Below are positions 18,731 through 27,113 of a stretch of DNA of 42,554 bases, piece by piece; within the stretch, counting starts at the first letter, position 1; every line of letters starts with the position of its first letter. Source of the stretch: Holophagales bacterium (GTDB lineage Bacteria; Acidobacteriota; Holophagae; Holophagales; Holophagaceae); the NCBI GenBank assembly GCA_031281385.1, contig JAITFL010000127.1, forward strand, positions 1-42,554, read 5' to 3'. The position numbers and the translations under genes were made by a program. The notes under the pieces were generated by a model, which worked only from the letters and a program-made list of their open reading frames with translations, was not told the origin of the DNA and searched no databases.

Positions 18731-21136
18731 TCACCTGCCTTTTTTCATTTTTGCTTTGGTTTTTGGGGCGGGCGGCCAAGCCGACAGCGCCAGCTTGAAA
18801 ACTTCCTCGACGTGCTTGACGGGGTGAAAAACAAGCATCTCCCGCACTTCGATTCCAATTTCCTCTAAGTCCTTCATGTTGGGGCTTGGGATGATTATTT
18901 CAAAAACGCCTGCGCGCAGGGCGGCTAAGGCTTTTTCCTTTAGGCCCCCTATGGGCAGGGCGTCGCCCCTGAGGTCTATTTCACCGGTCATGGCAATGGT
19001 GTTTTTGACGGGGATGCCCTTGAGGACCGACAGCAGGGCCGTCGCCATCGCTAGGCCGGCGCTTGGGCCGTCCTTGGGGATGGAGCCTTCCGGGAAGTGA
19101 ATGTGGATGTCAAATTCCTTGAATACGTTTGCCTCGATGCCAAATTCATCACCCCTAGAGCGAATATAGCTCAGGGCGGCCTTTGCGCTTTCCTTCATCA
19201 CATCGCCCAGTTGGCCGGTGAGCAGCAGCTCGCCCTTGCCGGGCATTTTCAGGGCTTCCACAAAAAGAACGTCCCCGCCCGAACTTGTCCATGCAAGGCC
19301 AGTCACCACGCCTATCTTTGGAGATTTCAGCCTTTCGTCCTTCAAGAATTTAATAGGGCCGAGCAATTCGTGAAGGTTGTCGCTGCTGATCGTGAACTTC
19401 TTTTTCAGCGAATCCTCGGCCACCATGCGGGCGACCTTCCTAAGCGCAGACCCAATCTCCCTCTCTAGCTGCCTTACGCCAGCCTCCCTCGTGTATCCTT
19501 GGATAAGGGCGGCAAGGGCCTTGTCGCCAATGGACATGTGCTTTGAGGTTATCCCATTGCGCTCTATTTGCTTGGGAAGCAAGTGCCTTCGGGCGATGCC
19601 CAGCTTTTCTTCCAGCGTATAGCTGTGCAAGTGGATTATTTCCATCCTGTCCCTGAATGCTGGCTGTATCGGGTCCAATTCGTTGGCCGTTGCCAAAAAC
19701 AGCACTTGGCTTAGGTCTATGGGGACATTCATGTAGTTGTCCCTAAACGTGTGGTTTTGCTCCGGGTCTAGCACTTCTAGCAGGGCGGCGGATGGGTCTC
19801 CCCTCCAGTCGCGGCCTATCTTGTCAATTTCGTCGAACATCATCACAGGGTTCATCGTCTTGGCGTGGTGCAGGGCTTGGACTACCCTGCCGGGGAGCGC
19901 GCCAACGTACGTCCGGCGATGCCCGCGAATCTCGCTTTCATCGTGTACCCCGCCAAGCGCTATCCTAGCAAACTTGCGCCCAAGGGCCTTTGCGATGCTT
20001 CGCCCAAGGCTGGTCTTGCCCGTGCCTGGGGGGCCTACGAAGCACAGTATTGTTCCCTTTTGCGTTGGAGTCAATTTTCTTACGGCCAGATACTCTATCA
20101 ACCTTTCCTTTATTTTGTCCAAGCCAAAATGATCTTCTTCCAAAACTTTCTGGGCGCTTCCTAAGTCAAGGTTGTCTTCGCTGGTCAGGCCCCAGGGCAT
20201 TTCTGTCATCCACTCTAGGTAGTTGCGCGTGACAGCCGTTTCGGAGCTGTCCGGATGCATCCTCTCCAACTTTTTGATGTTCTTTTCAATTTCGTTCATC
20301 GCCTCTTCGGGTACCTTGAGGTTGGCGATTTTTGAGCGAAAGCCATCTATCTCTTCGGCAAGTTCGCTGCCTTCGCCGAGTTCGGTGTGTATGGCCTTCA
20401 ACTGTTGCCTGAGGTAGTACTCCCTTTGGCTCTTGTCCATCTCGCCCCTGGCTTCCATCGTTATTTTTTGCTGGATCTCCAAAAGCTCAATCTCTCTAAG
20501 CAACAATTCGTGGATTTTCTTGAGGCGCTGGAAAGTGTCTGATATTTCCAAAATGTCCTGCATCTGCGATGGCTTTAGGTCTAGGTTGGAAGCGACCAAG
20601 TCCGCGAGTCGCCCTGGGCTGTCCAAGTTGGTTGCTATGACCAGCACCTCTTGGGGCAGAGTCTTGCCGAGGGCCACCGCTTTCTCCAAGGACTGCTTGA
20701 CGCTTCTTATTACAGCATCTAGTTCTATGCTTGACTGTCGCGGCTCGTTTTCAGCTATCTGCTCGACCTTGGCCCTGATGTGCGGCGAAGTCTCTGTGAA
20801 ATATTCAACCCTTACCCTTTGGAGTCCTTGGACTAGTGCGCGCAGCCTGCCGTCCGGCAGTTTAAGTATCCGCATTATTATCGCCGCCGTGCCGACGGTG
20901 TACAGGTCTGAAGGCCCAGGATCATCAATTTCCGTTTCCTTCTGGGACAGCAAGAGGATCATGCGGCTTTCCACCAGCGCCGCGTCTATGGCGAGTATGG
21001 ATTTTTCCCTGCTCGCCGAAAGCGGCTGTATGACAAAAGGATAGACAACCAAGTCCCGCAGCGCCAAGACTGGCAAGACCTCAGGTATCCGGGGCGATTC
21101 TTCCATTGCTGGATGAGCTGTTATGTCTTCGCTCAA
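18731..21136 (-). CDS. lon: ATP-dependent protease La
   Basis: Lon is the cytoplasmic AAA+ serine protease that removes misfolded and regulatory proteins. From TTG 21136 it has 801 residues. The N-terminal substrate-binding domain begins at VLPVLALRDLVVYP; the AAA+ domain has Walker A GPPGTGKTSLG; the C-terminal protease domain has the catalytic Ser in PKDGPSAGLAMA and the Lys in GGLKEKALAALR. The TTG start is chosen because GGAGG lies six bases upstream. ATG 21106 would lose ten residues and has no such site, and the open frame further upstream does not look like Lon. A KTKAKMKKGR tail ends the protein and overlaps the csrA ribosome-binding site. Confidence 0.96.
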   Translation of the reverse strand: MSEDITAHPAMEESPRIPEVLPVLALRDLVVYPFVIQPLSASREKSILAIDAALVESRMILLLSQKETEIDDPGPSDLYTVGTAAIIMRILKLPDGRLRALVQGLQRVRVEYFTETSPHIRAKVEQIAENEPRQSSIELDAVIRSVKQSLEKAVALGKTLPQEVLVIATNLDSPGRLADLVASNLDLKPSQMQDILEISDTFQRLKKIHELLLREIELLEIQQKITMEARGEMDKSQREYYLRQQLKAIHTELGEGSELAEEIDGFRSKIANLKVPEEAMNEIEKNIKKLERMHPDSSETAVTRNYLEWMTEMPWGLTSEDNLDLGSAQKVLEEDHFGLDKIKERLIEYLAVRKLTPTQKGTILCFVGPPGTGKTSLGRSIAKALGRKFARIALGGVHDESEIRGHRRTYVGALPGRVVQALHHAKTMNPVMMFDEIDKIGRDWRGDPSAALLEVLDPEQNHTFRDNYMNVPIDLSQVLFLATANELDPIQPAFRDRMEIIHLHSYTLEEKLGIARRHLLPKQIERNGITSKHMSIGDKALAALIQGYTREAGVRQLEREIGSALRKVARMVAEDSLKKKFTISSDNLHELLGPIKFLKDERLKSPKIGVVTGLAWTSSGGDVLFVEALKMPGKGELLLTGQLGDVMKESAKAALSYIRSRGDEFGIEANVFKEFDIHIHFPEGSIPKDGPSAGLAMATALLSVLKGIPVKNTIAMTGEIDLRGDALPIGGLKEKALAALRAGVFEIIIPSPNMKDLEEIGIEVREMLVFHPVKHVEEVFKLALSAWPPAPKTKAKMKKGR

Positions 21137-21198
21137 TACAGACCTCCGATTTATATTGTACCGAACATATAAGAAAACCCAATGGATTTCGCGTAAAG

Positions 21199-21271
21199 GG
21201 TTCAGGAAGTGGCTGACGCGGCGATAAGGCTGGTTACAACTTCGCTGCACAGCGGCTCTTGTAACTGAACC
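21199..21271 (-). repeat. Nested palindromic structure between mazG and lon
   Basis: Three sets of inverted arms are nested: GGTTCA (21199-21204) with TGAACC (21266-21271), GTTACAA (21233-21239) with TTGTAAC (21259-21265), and CGCTG (21243-21247) with CAGCG (21250-21254). On the mazG message the structure begins immediately after the stop codon. The right arm is continuous and the left is split by 28 bases. No T-tract follows, so it is not a classic terminator; it may protect a 3' end or be a small palindromic repeat. Confidence 0.5.
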
Positions 21272-22099
21272 TTAATCCCCCTCCGTTTTTTTCGCCTCCT
21301 GCCAGGCGGCCTCCATCTGTACCAAGTCTATGTTTTCCCACCCGCCAGAGCTTTGGGCCATTTTTTCTACGTGGGCGAATCTCTGTTTGAAGCGGGCCAT
21401 CTGTTTGCGCAGGGCTAGGTCGGGGTCTATTTTTTTGTGCCTAGCCCATTGCACTAAGCTAAATAGCAAATCGCCGAATTCCGCCTCAACGCGGGCCTGG
21501 CTGTCTTCATTGTCTTTATTGTCTTCTTCCTGCAGTTCAGCCAACTCCTCGGTCACTTTTTCCAGCACGCCATCTATGTTTGGCCAGTCGAAGCCAACCT
21601 TGGCGCATTGATACCCAATTTCCATGGCAATGTCCATGCTGGAAATGCTGGTTGGCATTTTTTCCAATAGGCCCTTTTGCGCGCTCTCGCCCCTTTCGAT
21701 CTTTTCCTCTTCTTTTATCGCCTGCCAGTTGGCAAGCACCTGACCGCTGTCTTGTGCGATACAGTCGCCAAATATATGGGGATGCCTTCTCACCAATTTT
21801 TCAACGATCATTTTTTCCACGTCGTGCATGTCAAAGGCGCCGACCTCATCTGCCAAGCATGCGTGGAACGCCACTTGCAGCCACAAATCGCCAAGTTCTT
21901 CGCACAAGTGGCGATACAGAGAAGGGTCATAAGGGCCATCCGGATTCAGAGCGGCTATGGCGTCTAGCACCTCTGACGCTTCTTCCCTAAGACATTCGGC
22001 AAGGGACTGGTGGGTCTGCTCCCTGTCCCACGGACAACCATTTGGGGCGCGAAGGCGATCCATTATCGCCCTCAATGTGGTCGGGGCTCGCATTGTCAT
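21272..22099 (-). CDS. mazG: Nucleoside triphosphate pyrophosphohydrolase MazG
   Basis: MazG converts NTPs and dNTPs, including damaged ones, to monophosphates and pyrophosphate. The 275-residue protein has the tandem arrangement of the family. The first MazG domain starts CPWDREQTHQSL with metal-binding EEASE and EELGD motifs (about residues 40-75); the second has EELAELQEE and EAEFGDLLFSLVQWAR (about 185-220). The C-terminal KMAQSSGGWENIDL segment is also typical. Two in-frame ATGs lie at 22099 and 22093 and neither has a strong ribosome-binding site. It starts 19 bases after the upstream lipoprotein stop and belongs to the same directon as rdgB, which has a related house-cleaning function. 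Confidence 0.95.
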   Translation of the reverse strand: MTMRAPTTLRAIMDRLRAPNGCPWDREQTHQSLAECLREEASEVLDAIAALNPDGPYDPSLYRHLCEELGDLWLQVAFHACLADEVGAFDMHDVEKMIVEKLVRRHPHIFGDCIAQDSGQVLANWQAIKEEEKIERGESAQKGLLEKMPTSISSMDIAMEIGYQCAKVGFDWPNIDGVLEKVTEELAELQEEDNKDNEDSQARVEAEFGDLLFSLVQWARHKKIDPDLALRKQMARFKQRFAHVEKMAQSSGGWENIDLVQMEAAWQEAKKTEGD

Positions 22100-22118
22100 G
22101 CGACTTGGACTCTATGCG

Positions 22119-22733
22119 CTACTTGGCGGCTATGGGTTCCCCAGACGTTTGCACACTGTATGCGTCCGCAAATGTCGCGGGAAATTTTTGCTTGACTTCA
22201 TCTTTTATAGCCTGTGCGATGTCCCTCTGCTGCTTTTGTTTGTACAGTGGCTCCAAGTGCTGCTTGGCCTCTTCAAATGGAGGGAAGGCCGCGCCCGCTT
22301 GGCCCTGCTGCGCTCTAAATTCTTTGTAGAACTCCCTAAGTTCGGCATCTGTTGGGCCTTCCTTGGGCATCCTGCGATCAACTAGGGCCTGAAAATATAC
22401 CATCGTGGTGGCATCGTCCAATTGCAGCTTGATTTTCGGGTCATCGTCCATGCCCTCGCTCTTTGCCAGCATCACCAAGCCCTTGCCAAGAACGTATTGC
22501 TCAAGGTATGCGTTTCGCTCGTTTCGATTTTTTTCATCGTCCAAGAATTCTTTGGCCTTTTCTGCATCGGGTATCAGGGCATTGATCATGTCGCGGAATT
22601 GCCCCTCGGTGATCTTGGTCGTGCCAATTTTTGCAATGGGGGCTTCCGTCTCCTTGCTTGCCTTGCTGCATCCAGCCAGCGCAAGTGTCAGCATGGCCCC
22701 TATCCAAAATAATTTAGAAATAACTGAGTTCAT
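22119..22733 (-). CDS. Lipoprotein with SurA-N-like helical region
   Basis: A 204-residue protein with a lipoprotein signal: a hydrophobic segment ends in LALAGCS, so Cys (about residue 22) would be lipidated. The mature part is charged and helical; its opening, IAKIGTTKITEGQFRDMINAL, resembles the start of SurA/PpiC-type peptidyl-prolyl isomerase chaperones. The length is too short for the usual catalytic parvulin domain and none is visible, so it is better described as a chaperone-like or unknown periplasmic lipoprotein. The start is ATG 22733, four bases after GGAGG; longer in-frame extensions lack such a site. It lies between lysO and mazG. Confidence 0.7.
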   Translation of the reverse strand: MNSVISKLFWIGAMLTLALAGCSKASKETEAPIAKIGTTKITEGQFRDMINALIPDAEKAKEFLDDEKNRNERNAYLEQYVLGKGLVMLAKSEGMDDDPKIKLQLDDATTMVYFQALVDRRMPKEGPTDAELREFYKEFRAQQGQAGAAFPPFEEAKQHLEPLYKQKQQRDIAQAIKDEVKQKFPATFADAYSVQTSGEPIAAK

Positions 22734-22805
22734 GGCCCCTCCAATGTGTTTCCATCTTAAAATGATAGCGCCAATCATGGAAAGCGGGTAACGGCAAGAT
22801 GGCAC

Positions 22806-22821
22806 AAGCGGCCAGCCGCTT
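22806..22821 (-). other. GC-rich stem-loop just after lysO
   Basis: AAGCGG (22806-22811) and CCGCTT (22816-22821) form a six-base stem with a four-base loop, 12 bases after the lysO stop and before the lipoprotein gene. There is no T-tract; it may slow decay or separate expression of the two genes. Confidence 0.35.
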
Positions 22822-22833
22822 AGGAAACTATCC

Positions 22834-23757
22834 CTATCCAGCAAGTGCCTTGACCAGCGGCATCACGGCGATACTGCACACAATTCCTGAATAAAAGGAC
22901 ACCAAGGTGTATTCTTCCCCGCAATATTTTTGCACGAATGGCAGCATCACGTCGCCGCTGGTGGCCCCACCCAAATAAATTGGCAACAGGGGCGAAATTT
23001 TGGCGGCGATAGGGGCCAGCAATATTGCAAATAATTCCCTGAATACGTTGTGGATGAATGCCAAAACAGAAAGCACAACAAGCCCTCGCTCGGCTAGGAG
23101 CACCGAAGAAAGGCTATACCAGCCCATCCCAGCGGTCAACAGTGCGCCCTGCCTTGCACCCAGCCCAAAAAGGAAGCCGAATAAATATCCAAAGGCCAGA
23201 CTTATGGCCATGTTGATGAATGGCACTAGCAATAGCATTGGCGGCAACAGGCCACAATTCAGGCTCTTCAACTCACGGCCCAAACCAAAGCCTACAAAAA
23301 AGAGCAGCGCCATCAACAGCCAATCAATGATGGGCTCCAGCGGATAATTCTCCACGCTGGCCTGCGGCAAAAGCAAAAGTACCGCAAAGCCGATTATGAT
23401 GCAGCCTCCATTGGCGGCCACTGAAAAAAGCTCTCGGAGCTTGCCTGTGGGCCCTTCTGACTTTTCAAGTTGACTTTCTTCAGCCGGCCATTTTTTTCTT
23501 CCGCCCACAAGCCAAAAGACCAGTGCAAAGACAACGGTCAACGCCGCAGCGGAACCAATGGCAACAAACAATACTGCTAGGTCATCAACGAACAATGAGC
23601 GATTTTGGGCCAGCTTGGCCCCCATGGCCACCAGCAGCCCCCAAATCGAAACATGCGCCAAATGCCGGCCAAGGCCCGCCAGTGCTTGATATTTCCTAAA
23701 GATGAAGCCCAGTACCGCGCCGACCGCAAGCATTGCCAACAACAAAAGAACGCTCAA
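22834..23757 (-). CDS. lysO: Lysine exporter LysO-family membrane protein
   Basis: A 307-residue inner-membrane protein with about eight hydrophobic helices, of the LysO (DUF340/YbjE) family. LysO exports L-lysine and toxic analogues in Escherichia coli. Family features include the re-entrant GMGWYSLSS motif (about residue 216), FIHNVFRE (about 237) and a late GGATSGDVMLPF segment. A hydrophilic loop with several Lys and Glu is found at residues 88-107. The start is TTG 23757, which overlaps the rdgB stop as TTGA, with a GGGGG seven bases upstream, so translation is coupled to rdgB. Substrate is inferred from family only. Confidence 0.85.
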   Translation of the reverse strand: MSVLLLLAMLAVGAVLGFIFRKYQALAGLGRHLAHVSIWGLLVAMGAKLAQNRSLFVDDLAVLFVAIGSAAALTVVFALVFWLVGGRKKWPAEESQLEKSEGPTGKLRELFSVAANGGCIIIGFAVLLLLPQASVENYPLEPIIDWLLMALLFFVGFGLGRELKSLNCGLLPPMLLLVPFINMAISLAFGYLFGFLFGLGARQGALLTAGMGWYSLSSVLLAERGLVVLSVLAFIHNVFRELFAILLAPIAAKISPLLPIYLGGATSGDVMLPFVQKYCGEEYTLVSFYSGIVCSIAVMPLVKALAG

Positions 23758-24356
23758 GGCAAAACCCCCAGCCTTTCCGCCAACGCCCTTGCCGCATTGC
23801 TGCGGTGGCTCAAGCGGTTCTTTGTGCCAGCGTCCAATTCGCCGAATGTGCGGTCATATCCATCGGGGATAAATATTGGGTCATAGCCGAAGCCGCCCTC
23901 CCCTCTCACGTCAAAAGCCAAGGAACCCCTGACAACGCCTGACACTGTAAATGGCTTGGGCAGTGGCGACGCTATGGCTGCAAAAGCCAAGACGCACACA
24001 AACATGGCCGTTCTTGGCTCGCCTTGGTTTATCATGCCGAGCAGCAACCGATTTTTTTCGGGGTAGGAAAGATGTTGGGCAAAGCGGGCGGAAAGCACGC
24101 CGGGCCCGCCAAACAGCGCCTCGACGCAAAGCCCGGAATCATCTGCCAACACACCATCAATTCCGTCATTAGCATCATTGCCTTGTTGCACAAGCCAATC
24201 CCTCGCAAAGACGGCCTTCTGGATGGCGTTGTCCTGAAAAAAGGCGCCACTTTCGGGGATGTCTGGCCCGGCCCAAGCCACTAGCTCAACGCCTGGCAAA
24301 AGCTCCCCCAGCTCTCTCGCTTTGTGTAAGTTGCTAGAAGCTAGAAGCAGGTGCAT
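23754..24356 (-). CDS. rdgB: RdgB/HAM1-type non-canonical purine NTP pyrophosphatase
   Basis: This enzyme hydrolyses dITP, XTP and similar deaminated purine nucleotides to monophosphates. From ATG 24356 it has 200 residues, the usual length. Motifs are LASSNLHKARELGELL at the N-terminus, DDSGLCVEALFGGPGVLSAR in the middle, GEGGFGYDPIF for the active-site strand, and KNRLSHRSNAA near the end. An alternative TTG at 24401 overlaps the upstream peptidase stop as TTGA and would add 15 residues (NNNHLIVHSDHH) unlike other family members; neither start has a strong ribosome-binding site. The gene is sandwiched between the peptidase and lysO with overlaps or tiny gaps, so it lies inside an operon. 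Confidence 0.93.
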   Translation of the reverse strand: MHLLLASSNLHKARELGELLPGVELVAWAGPDIPESGAFFQDNAIQKAVFARDWLVQQGNDANDGIDGVLADDSGLCVEALFGGPGVLSARFAQHLSYPEKNRLLLGMINQGEPRTAMFVCVLAFAAIASPLPKPFTVSGVVRGSLAFDVRGEGGFGYDPIFIPDGYDRTFGELDAGTKNRLSHRSNAARALAERLGVLP

Positions 24357-24397
24357 TGGTGAATGATGATCACTATGAACGATAAGATGGTTGTTGT

Positions 24398-25549
24398 TCA
24401 AAACTCTATGACGTACTCGCCCTTTCTCATTATAGGCAGGGGCTCTCCGGCTCCAAAGTTGAGGTCAACGCTCTCTGGGCATATATCTGGCTGCATCTCT
24501 GGCACGTACACCCTGTCGAGGTGAACCACCGCCTCTGGCGACGAAAAGGCTTCCGGGCCCACCTGCCCGCCAAAGTGCTCGCTGCGGCCAAAGGCTATGT
24601 GCAGGCCCAGTTTTTCGTCCAGCAGCACGGCGCCTATGGGCTTGATGCCAAATGGCGCCAAAATGCCAAGGCCCAATTCCGCCAAGTTGGCGTATGCGGG
24701 CTCTCTGACCAAATACTCGGCTTCCCTTTCGGACTCGGGCCCTTTTGTGAGCACTTGAACTGCGCGATTGCCATCAACTCTGTAAATGACTACCTCGTCC
24801 CCAAATTGGACTGGCAATGCGCCCTCGCTCAAGCTTGGGTCGCCTTCTATCTCTCCCTCGTAAGGTACAATGTAAGCCTCGCCAGAGGGCAGGTTCCCGG
24901 CTATTCCTGGCTCTTGCACCAGGCCCCCGGAACAGTGGGCCATGCGGTGGCGCAGATCCAAGTGCAGCCTAGATTCACCCCTTTGGTGGCTGAATAGTAT
25001 GTCCGCCCCAGTGGCGCGATCCATCAAACGCTTGAGAATGTCCACACGGCGGTTGATTTCTGTGTAATCCAGCCTGAGCGCGGGGATCATGGCCTCGCTG
25101 AAGCCAGGCATGGTGGCGGCCCTGATGCCATATTTTTTGGCGGCCATCTTTAGTGGCGCGGTAGAGCTGAATTTCGTTATCGCAATGAGAATCGGGTGTT
25201 CAGCGTACACATCTTCCATGCGTTGGGCCGCACTTGCGTCAAGCTCCTCGGCAGTGCGGGGGAGCGGGCCTCTCTCCATGACCCATGCGGTTTTGGGCAA
25301 GTCTCCATTGTTGGTGCGTACGTTGCGATATGCCACCAAGTGGGTGTCTAGCCCCAATTCATCCTTGCGCTGACGCAATGTGTCAACCCATTCCAAGGCT
25401 ATCTTCCGCCTGGCCGCCCAGGCCTGATCGTCCTTAACCTTTGCATCCGGCAAGTCAATCATGATGCCCAGCGCTTGTTCATCCGGCTTTGGAGCGAACA
25501 CCTTACGGACAAGATCAATGAGTTCTTGTGCGGTCAATTTTTCTGGCAT
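24398..25549 (-). CDS. M29-type metal-dependent aminopeptidase
   Basis: A 383-residue cytoplasmic enzyme that resembles the thermophilic/AmpS aminopeptidase family M29, which removes N-terminal amino acids using two metal ions. C-terminal landmarks match the family: NLPSGEAYIVP with its metal-binding Glu (about residue 224), ELGLGI (about 298), DEKLGLHIAFGRSEHFGG with two His (about 318-330), and VHLDRV with His and Asp (about 345). The N-terminal half is less conserved. The start is ATG 25549, five bases after GGAGG; another possible ATG lies a few codons upstream. It heads the peptidase-rdgB-lysO group. Confidence 0.78.
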   Translation of the reverse strand: MPEKLTAQELIDLVRKVFAPKPDEQALGIMIDLPDAKVKDDQAWAARRKIALEWVDTLRQRKDELGLDTHLVAYRNVRTNNGDLPKTAWVMERGPLPRTAEELDASAAQRMEDVYAEHPILIAITKFSSTAPLKMAAKKYGIRAATMPGFSEAMIPALRLDYTEINRRVDILKRLMDRATGADILFSHQRGESRLHLDLRHRMAHCSGGLVQEPGIAGNLPSGEAYIVPYEGEIEGDPSLSEGALPVQFGDEVVIYRVDGNRAVQVLTKGPESEREAEYLVREPAYANLAELGLGILAPFGIKPIGAVLLDEKLGLHIAFGRSEHFGGQVGPEAFSSPEAVVHLDRVYVPEMQPDICPESVDLNFGAGEPLPIMRKGEYVIEF

Positions 25550-25875
25550 GCGCACCTCCAACTGAAGTTGCTGTTTCCGGCAAAGTGACTATGTGACTAG
25601 GATAATTGCGAACTCTTTTGCTTTGCGCCCTTTCTGCCACCGTACTTAGCAATATTTAGAACGAAGAGCAAGGAGCAACGGTCAAGATGGCTTTTCGGGC
25701 AGATTCGAGGGGCAAACGAACATAGACCCTCCAGACTGCAGAGCGTAGGGCCCACGTTCAAAAGTATATACCGAAAGCACCCAATTTGCCTATTACCACA
25801 AGCCATTAACCCCATTGGCTTGGCTGCCGTTTTTATTTGGACGGATGAAATTAGGTCATCCTCCCCAGTGCGGCC
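25550..25875. other. 326-base intergenic region with two stem-loops
   Basis: The region lies between the first metallophosphoesterase (ending 25876) and the peptidase start (25549). No supported gene is seen; a 72-codon minus-strand frame (25597-25815) has no ribosome-binding site or recognisable content. Two hairpins are visible: GGATGA (25843-25848) with TCATCC (25856-25861), just after the phosphoesterase stop, and CAAGCCA (25799-25805) with TGGCTTG (25816-25822). They probably mark the transcript end, and the peptidase promoter should lie further on, though no clear hexamers were found. Confidence 0.4.
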
Positions 25876-27045
25876 CTAGCGTTTTGGTACGCTATATTTC
25901 TTGTTTCCATCAACAAGGCTCTGGACTTCTATCTCTATGGCCTTTGGTTTGACCTTTAGCGTTTCTATTTCTTGGTTGGAACCTACCAGCAGGGCATATT
26001 CGCCCTTTTTCGCATCGCCCTGCCGCCACTCGTGGCGGTGGTTGTGCCCCGAAATGACTAGGTCAACGTTGCCCTTGACGAATAGGGGCGCCCACAGCTT
26101 GGAAAGCATGGCAATGGAATGTCCTGGCTGCCTCCCTTCGCGGGTTTCAAGCGCAACGTAAGCCGGTATGTGGGTAAACACGATGCGGTACTTGGCTGAT
26201 TTTGCGGCAGCACTCTTTAATTCTTCCTCTATCCACTTTGCCTGTTCTTCGCGGTAGGCGTCGAACTCATTTAGCCCGGCATAGACCGGGTGGCTGTCCT
26301 GCTTGTCCTCGCCGCTGGCCAGCACCATGAAATACACGCCATCATGCGAAAAACTGTAGTAATACCGCCCGGAGCTATGGGGGTAGATGTCAAATAGCTT
26401 GCGGGCAAAGGCCCCCCTAGTCTCATGGTTCCCGCTGACAAAGACAAAGGGCTTTTCTTTGGCAAACCTCTCCACCGACAGATCCAAGTGCCCCGAATAG
26501 ATTTGGGCCTCTTGTTTGGGGTCGTTGTCCGTGTCGCCGTTCAACACCACAAAAGTGGCCTCGCTCACATTCACCTTGTCCAGCAATGACGCATATTTTT
26601 CGGCTTGGCTGTGGATGTCCTGCGTGACAATAAAGGAAAATTCTGCCGGAGCTGGGCTGAGCGTTGTGAAAGAGCATGTATCGCCCTTGATGATCTCCCC
26701 CAAAGTAGTGTCGTATGCCCCAAATTTGACTATTTCAGTATTGACTAGGCGGTATGCGTATTTTTGCCCCGGTTTAAGCCCCGTGATCCTTACGGTGTGA
26801 TGCGTGGTATTGGCGTTCACCATTCCGTGGCGCACCGTTTGGGCCGTCTGCGATTGTGAGCCTATGCCATATTCAACGCGCCCGACGCAGGGGTGGTTTG
26901 TAGTCCATACAACAGTGACACCATCTTGCGTCAATTCCTGTAAGTATGGGCCATGCGCCACCTGCAGCTTTGGCTCCTGCGAAAGAAGCGCCGCAGTGGA
27001 TAAAGCTATAATGGGTGTAAGAATGGATGCAAGAACTGTTTTCAT
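25876..27045 (-). CDS. Secreted purple-acid-phosphatase-like metallophosphoesterase, copy 1
   Basis: The protein has 389 residues with an N-terminal signal peptide. A fibronectin-III-like domain (about residues 28-125, with TVVWTTNHPCVGRVEYG) precedes a calcineurin-like phosphoesterase domain. Metal motifs in order are TQDIH (D-x-H), NGDTDND, SGNHE, FTHIPAY and SGHNHRHEW (GHxH). The domain order is that of purple acid phosphatases, but the Tyr of their GDxxY motif is absent here, so it may not have the iron-tyrosinate purple chemistry. It is expected to hydrolyse phosphate mono- or diesters outside the cytoplasm. The start is ATG 27045, six bases after AGGAG. It is a tandem duplicate of the next gene. 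Confidence 0.85.
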   Translation of the reverse strand: MKTVLASILTPIIALSTAALLSQEPKLQVAHGPYLQELTQDGVTVVWTTNHPCVGRVEYGIGSQSQTAQTVRHGMVNANTTHHTVRITGLKPGQKYAYRLVNTEIVKFGAYDTTLGEIIKGDTCSFTTLSPAPAEFSFIVTQDIHSQAEKYASLLDKVNVSEATFVVLNGDTDNDPKQEAQIYSGHLDLSVERFAKEKPFVFVSGNHETRGAFARKLFDIYPHSSGRYYYSFSHDGVYFMVLASGEDKQDSHPVYAGLNEFDAYREEQAKWIEEELKSAAAKSAKYRIVFTHIPAYVALETREGRQPGHSIAMLSKLWAPLFVKGNVDLVISGHNHRHEWRQGDAKKGEYALLVGSNQEIETLKVKPKAIEIEVQSLVDGNKKYSVPKR

Positions 27046-27092
27046 TTTTTTCTCCTAGTTGAAAAGACTATGACTATATTGATGTAGTTTCC

Positions 27093-27113
27093 TTTACAAG
27101 AGGCTCTATCGTC
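27093..27113 (-). repeat. Duplication-flank repeat, copy over the end of phosphoesterase copy 2
   Basis: TTTACAAGAGG plus ten further bases match 28370-28390 at 18 of 21 positions. Each copy covers the stop codon of the gene upstream of a phosphoesterase. It looks like the retained 5' flank of the duplicated unit. Confidence 0.45.

Noticed and set aside
25597..25815. 72-codon minus-strand frame in the phosphoesterase-peptidase gap
   Set aside because: Odd composition with scattered Cys, no ribosome-binding site, and overlaps one arm and the loop of a hairpin.
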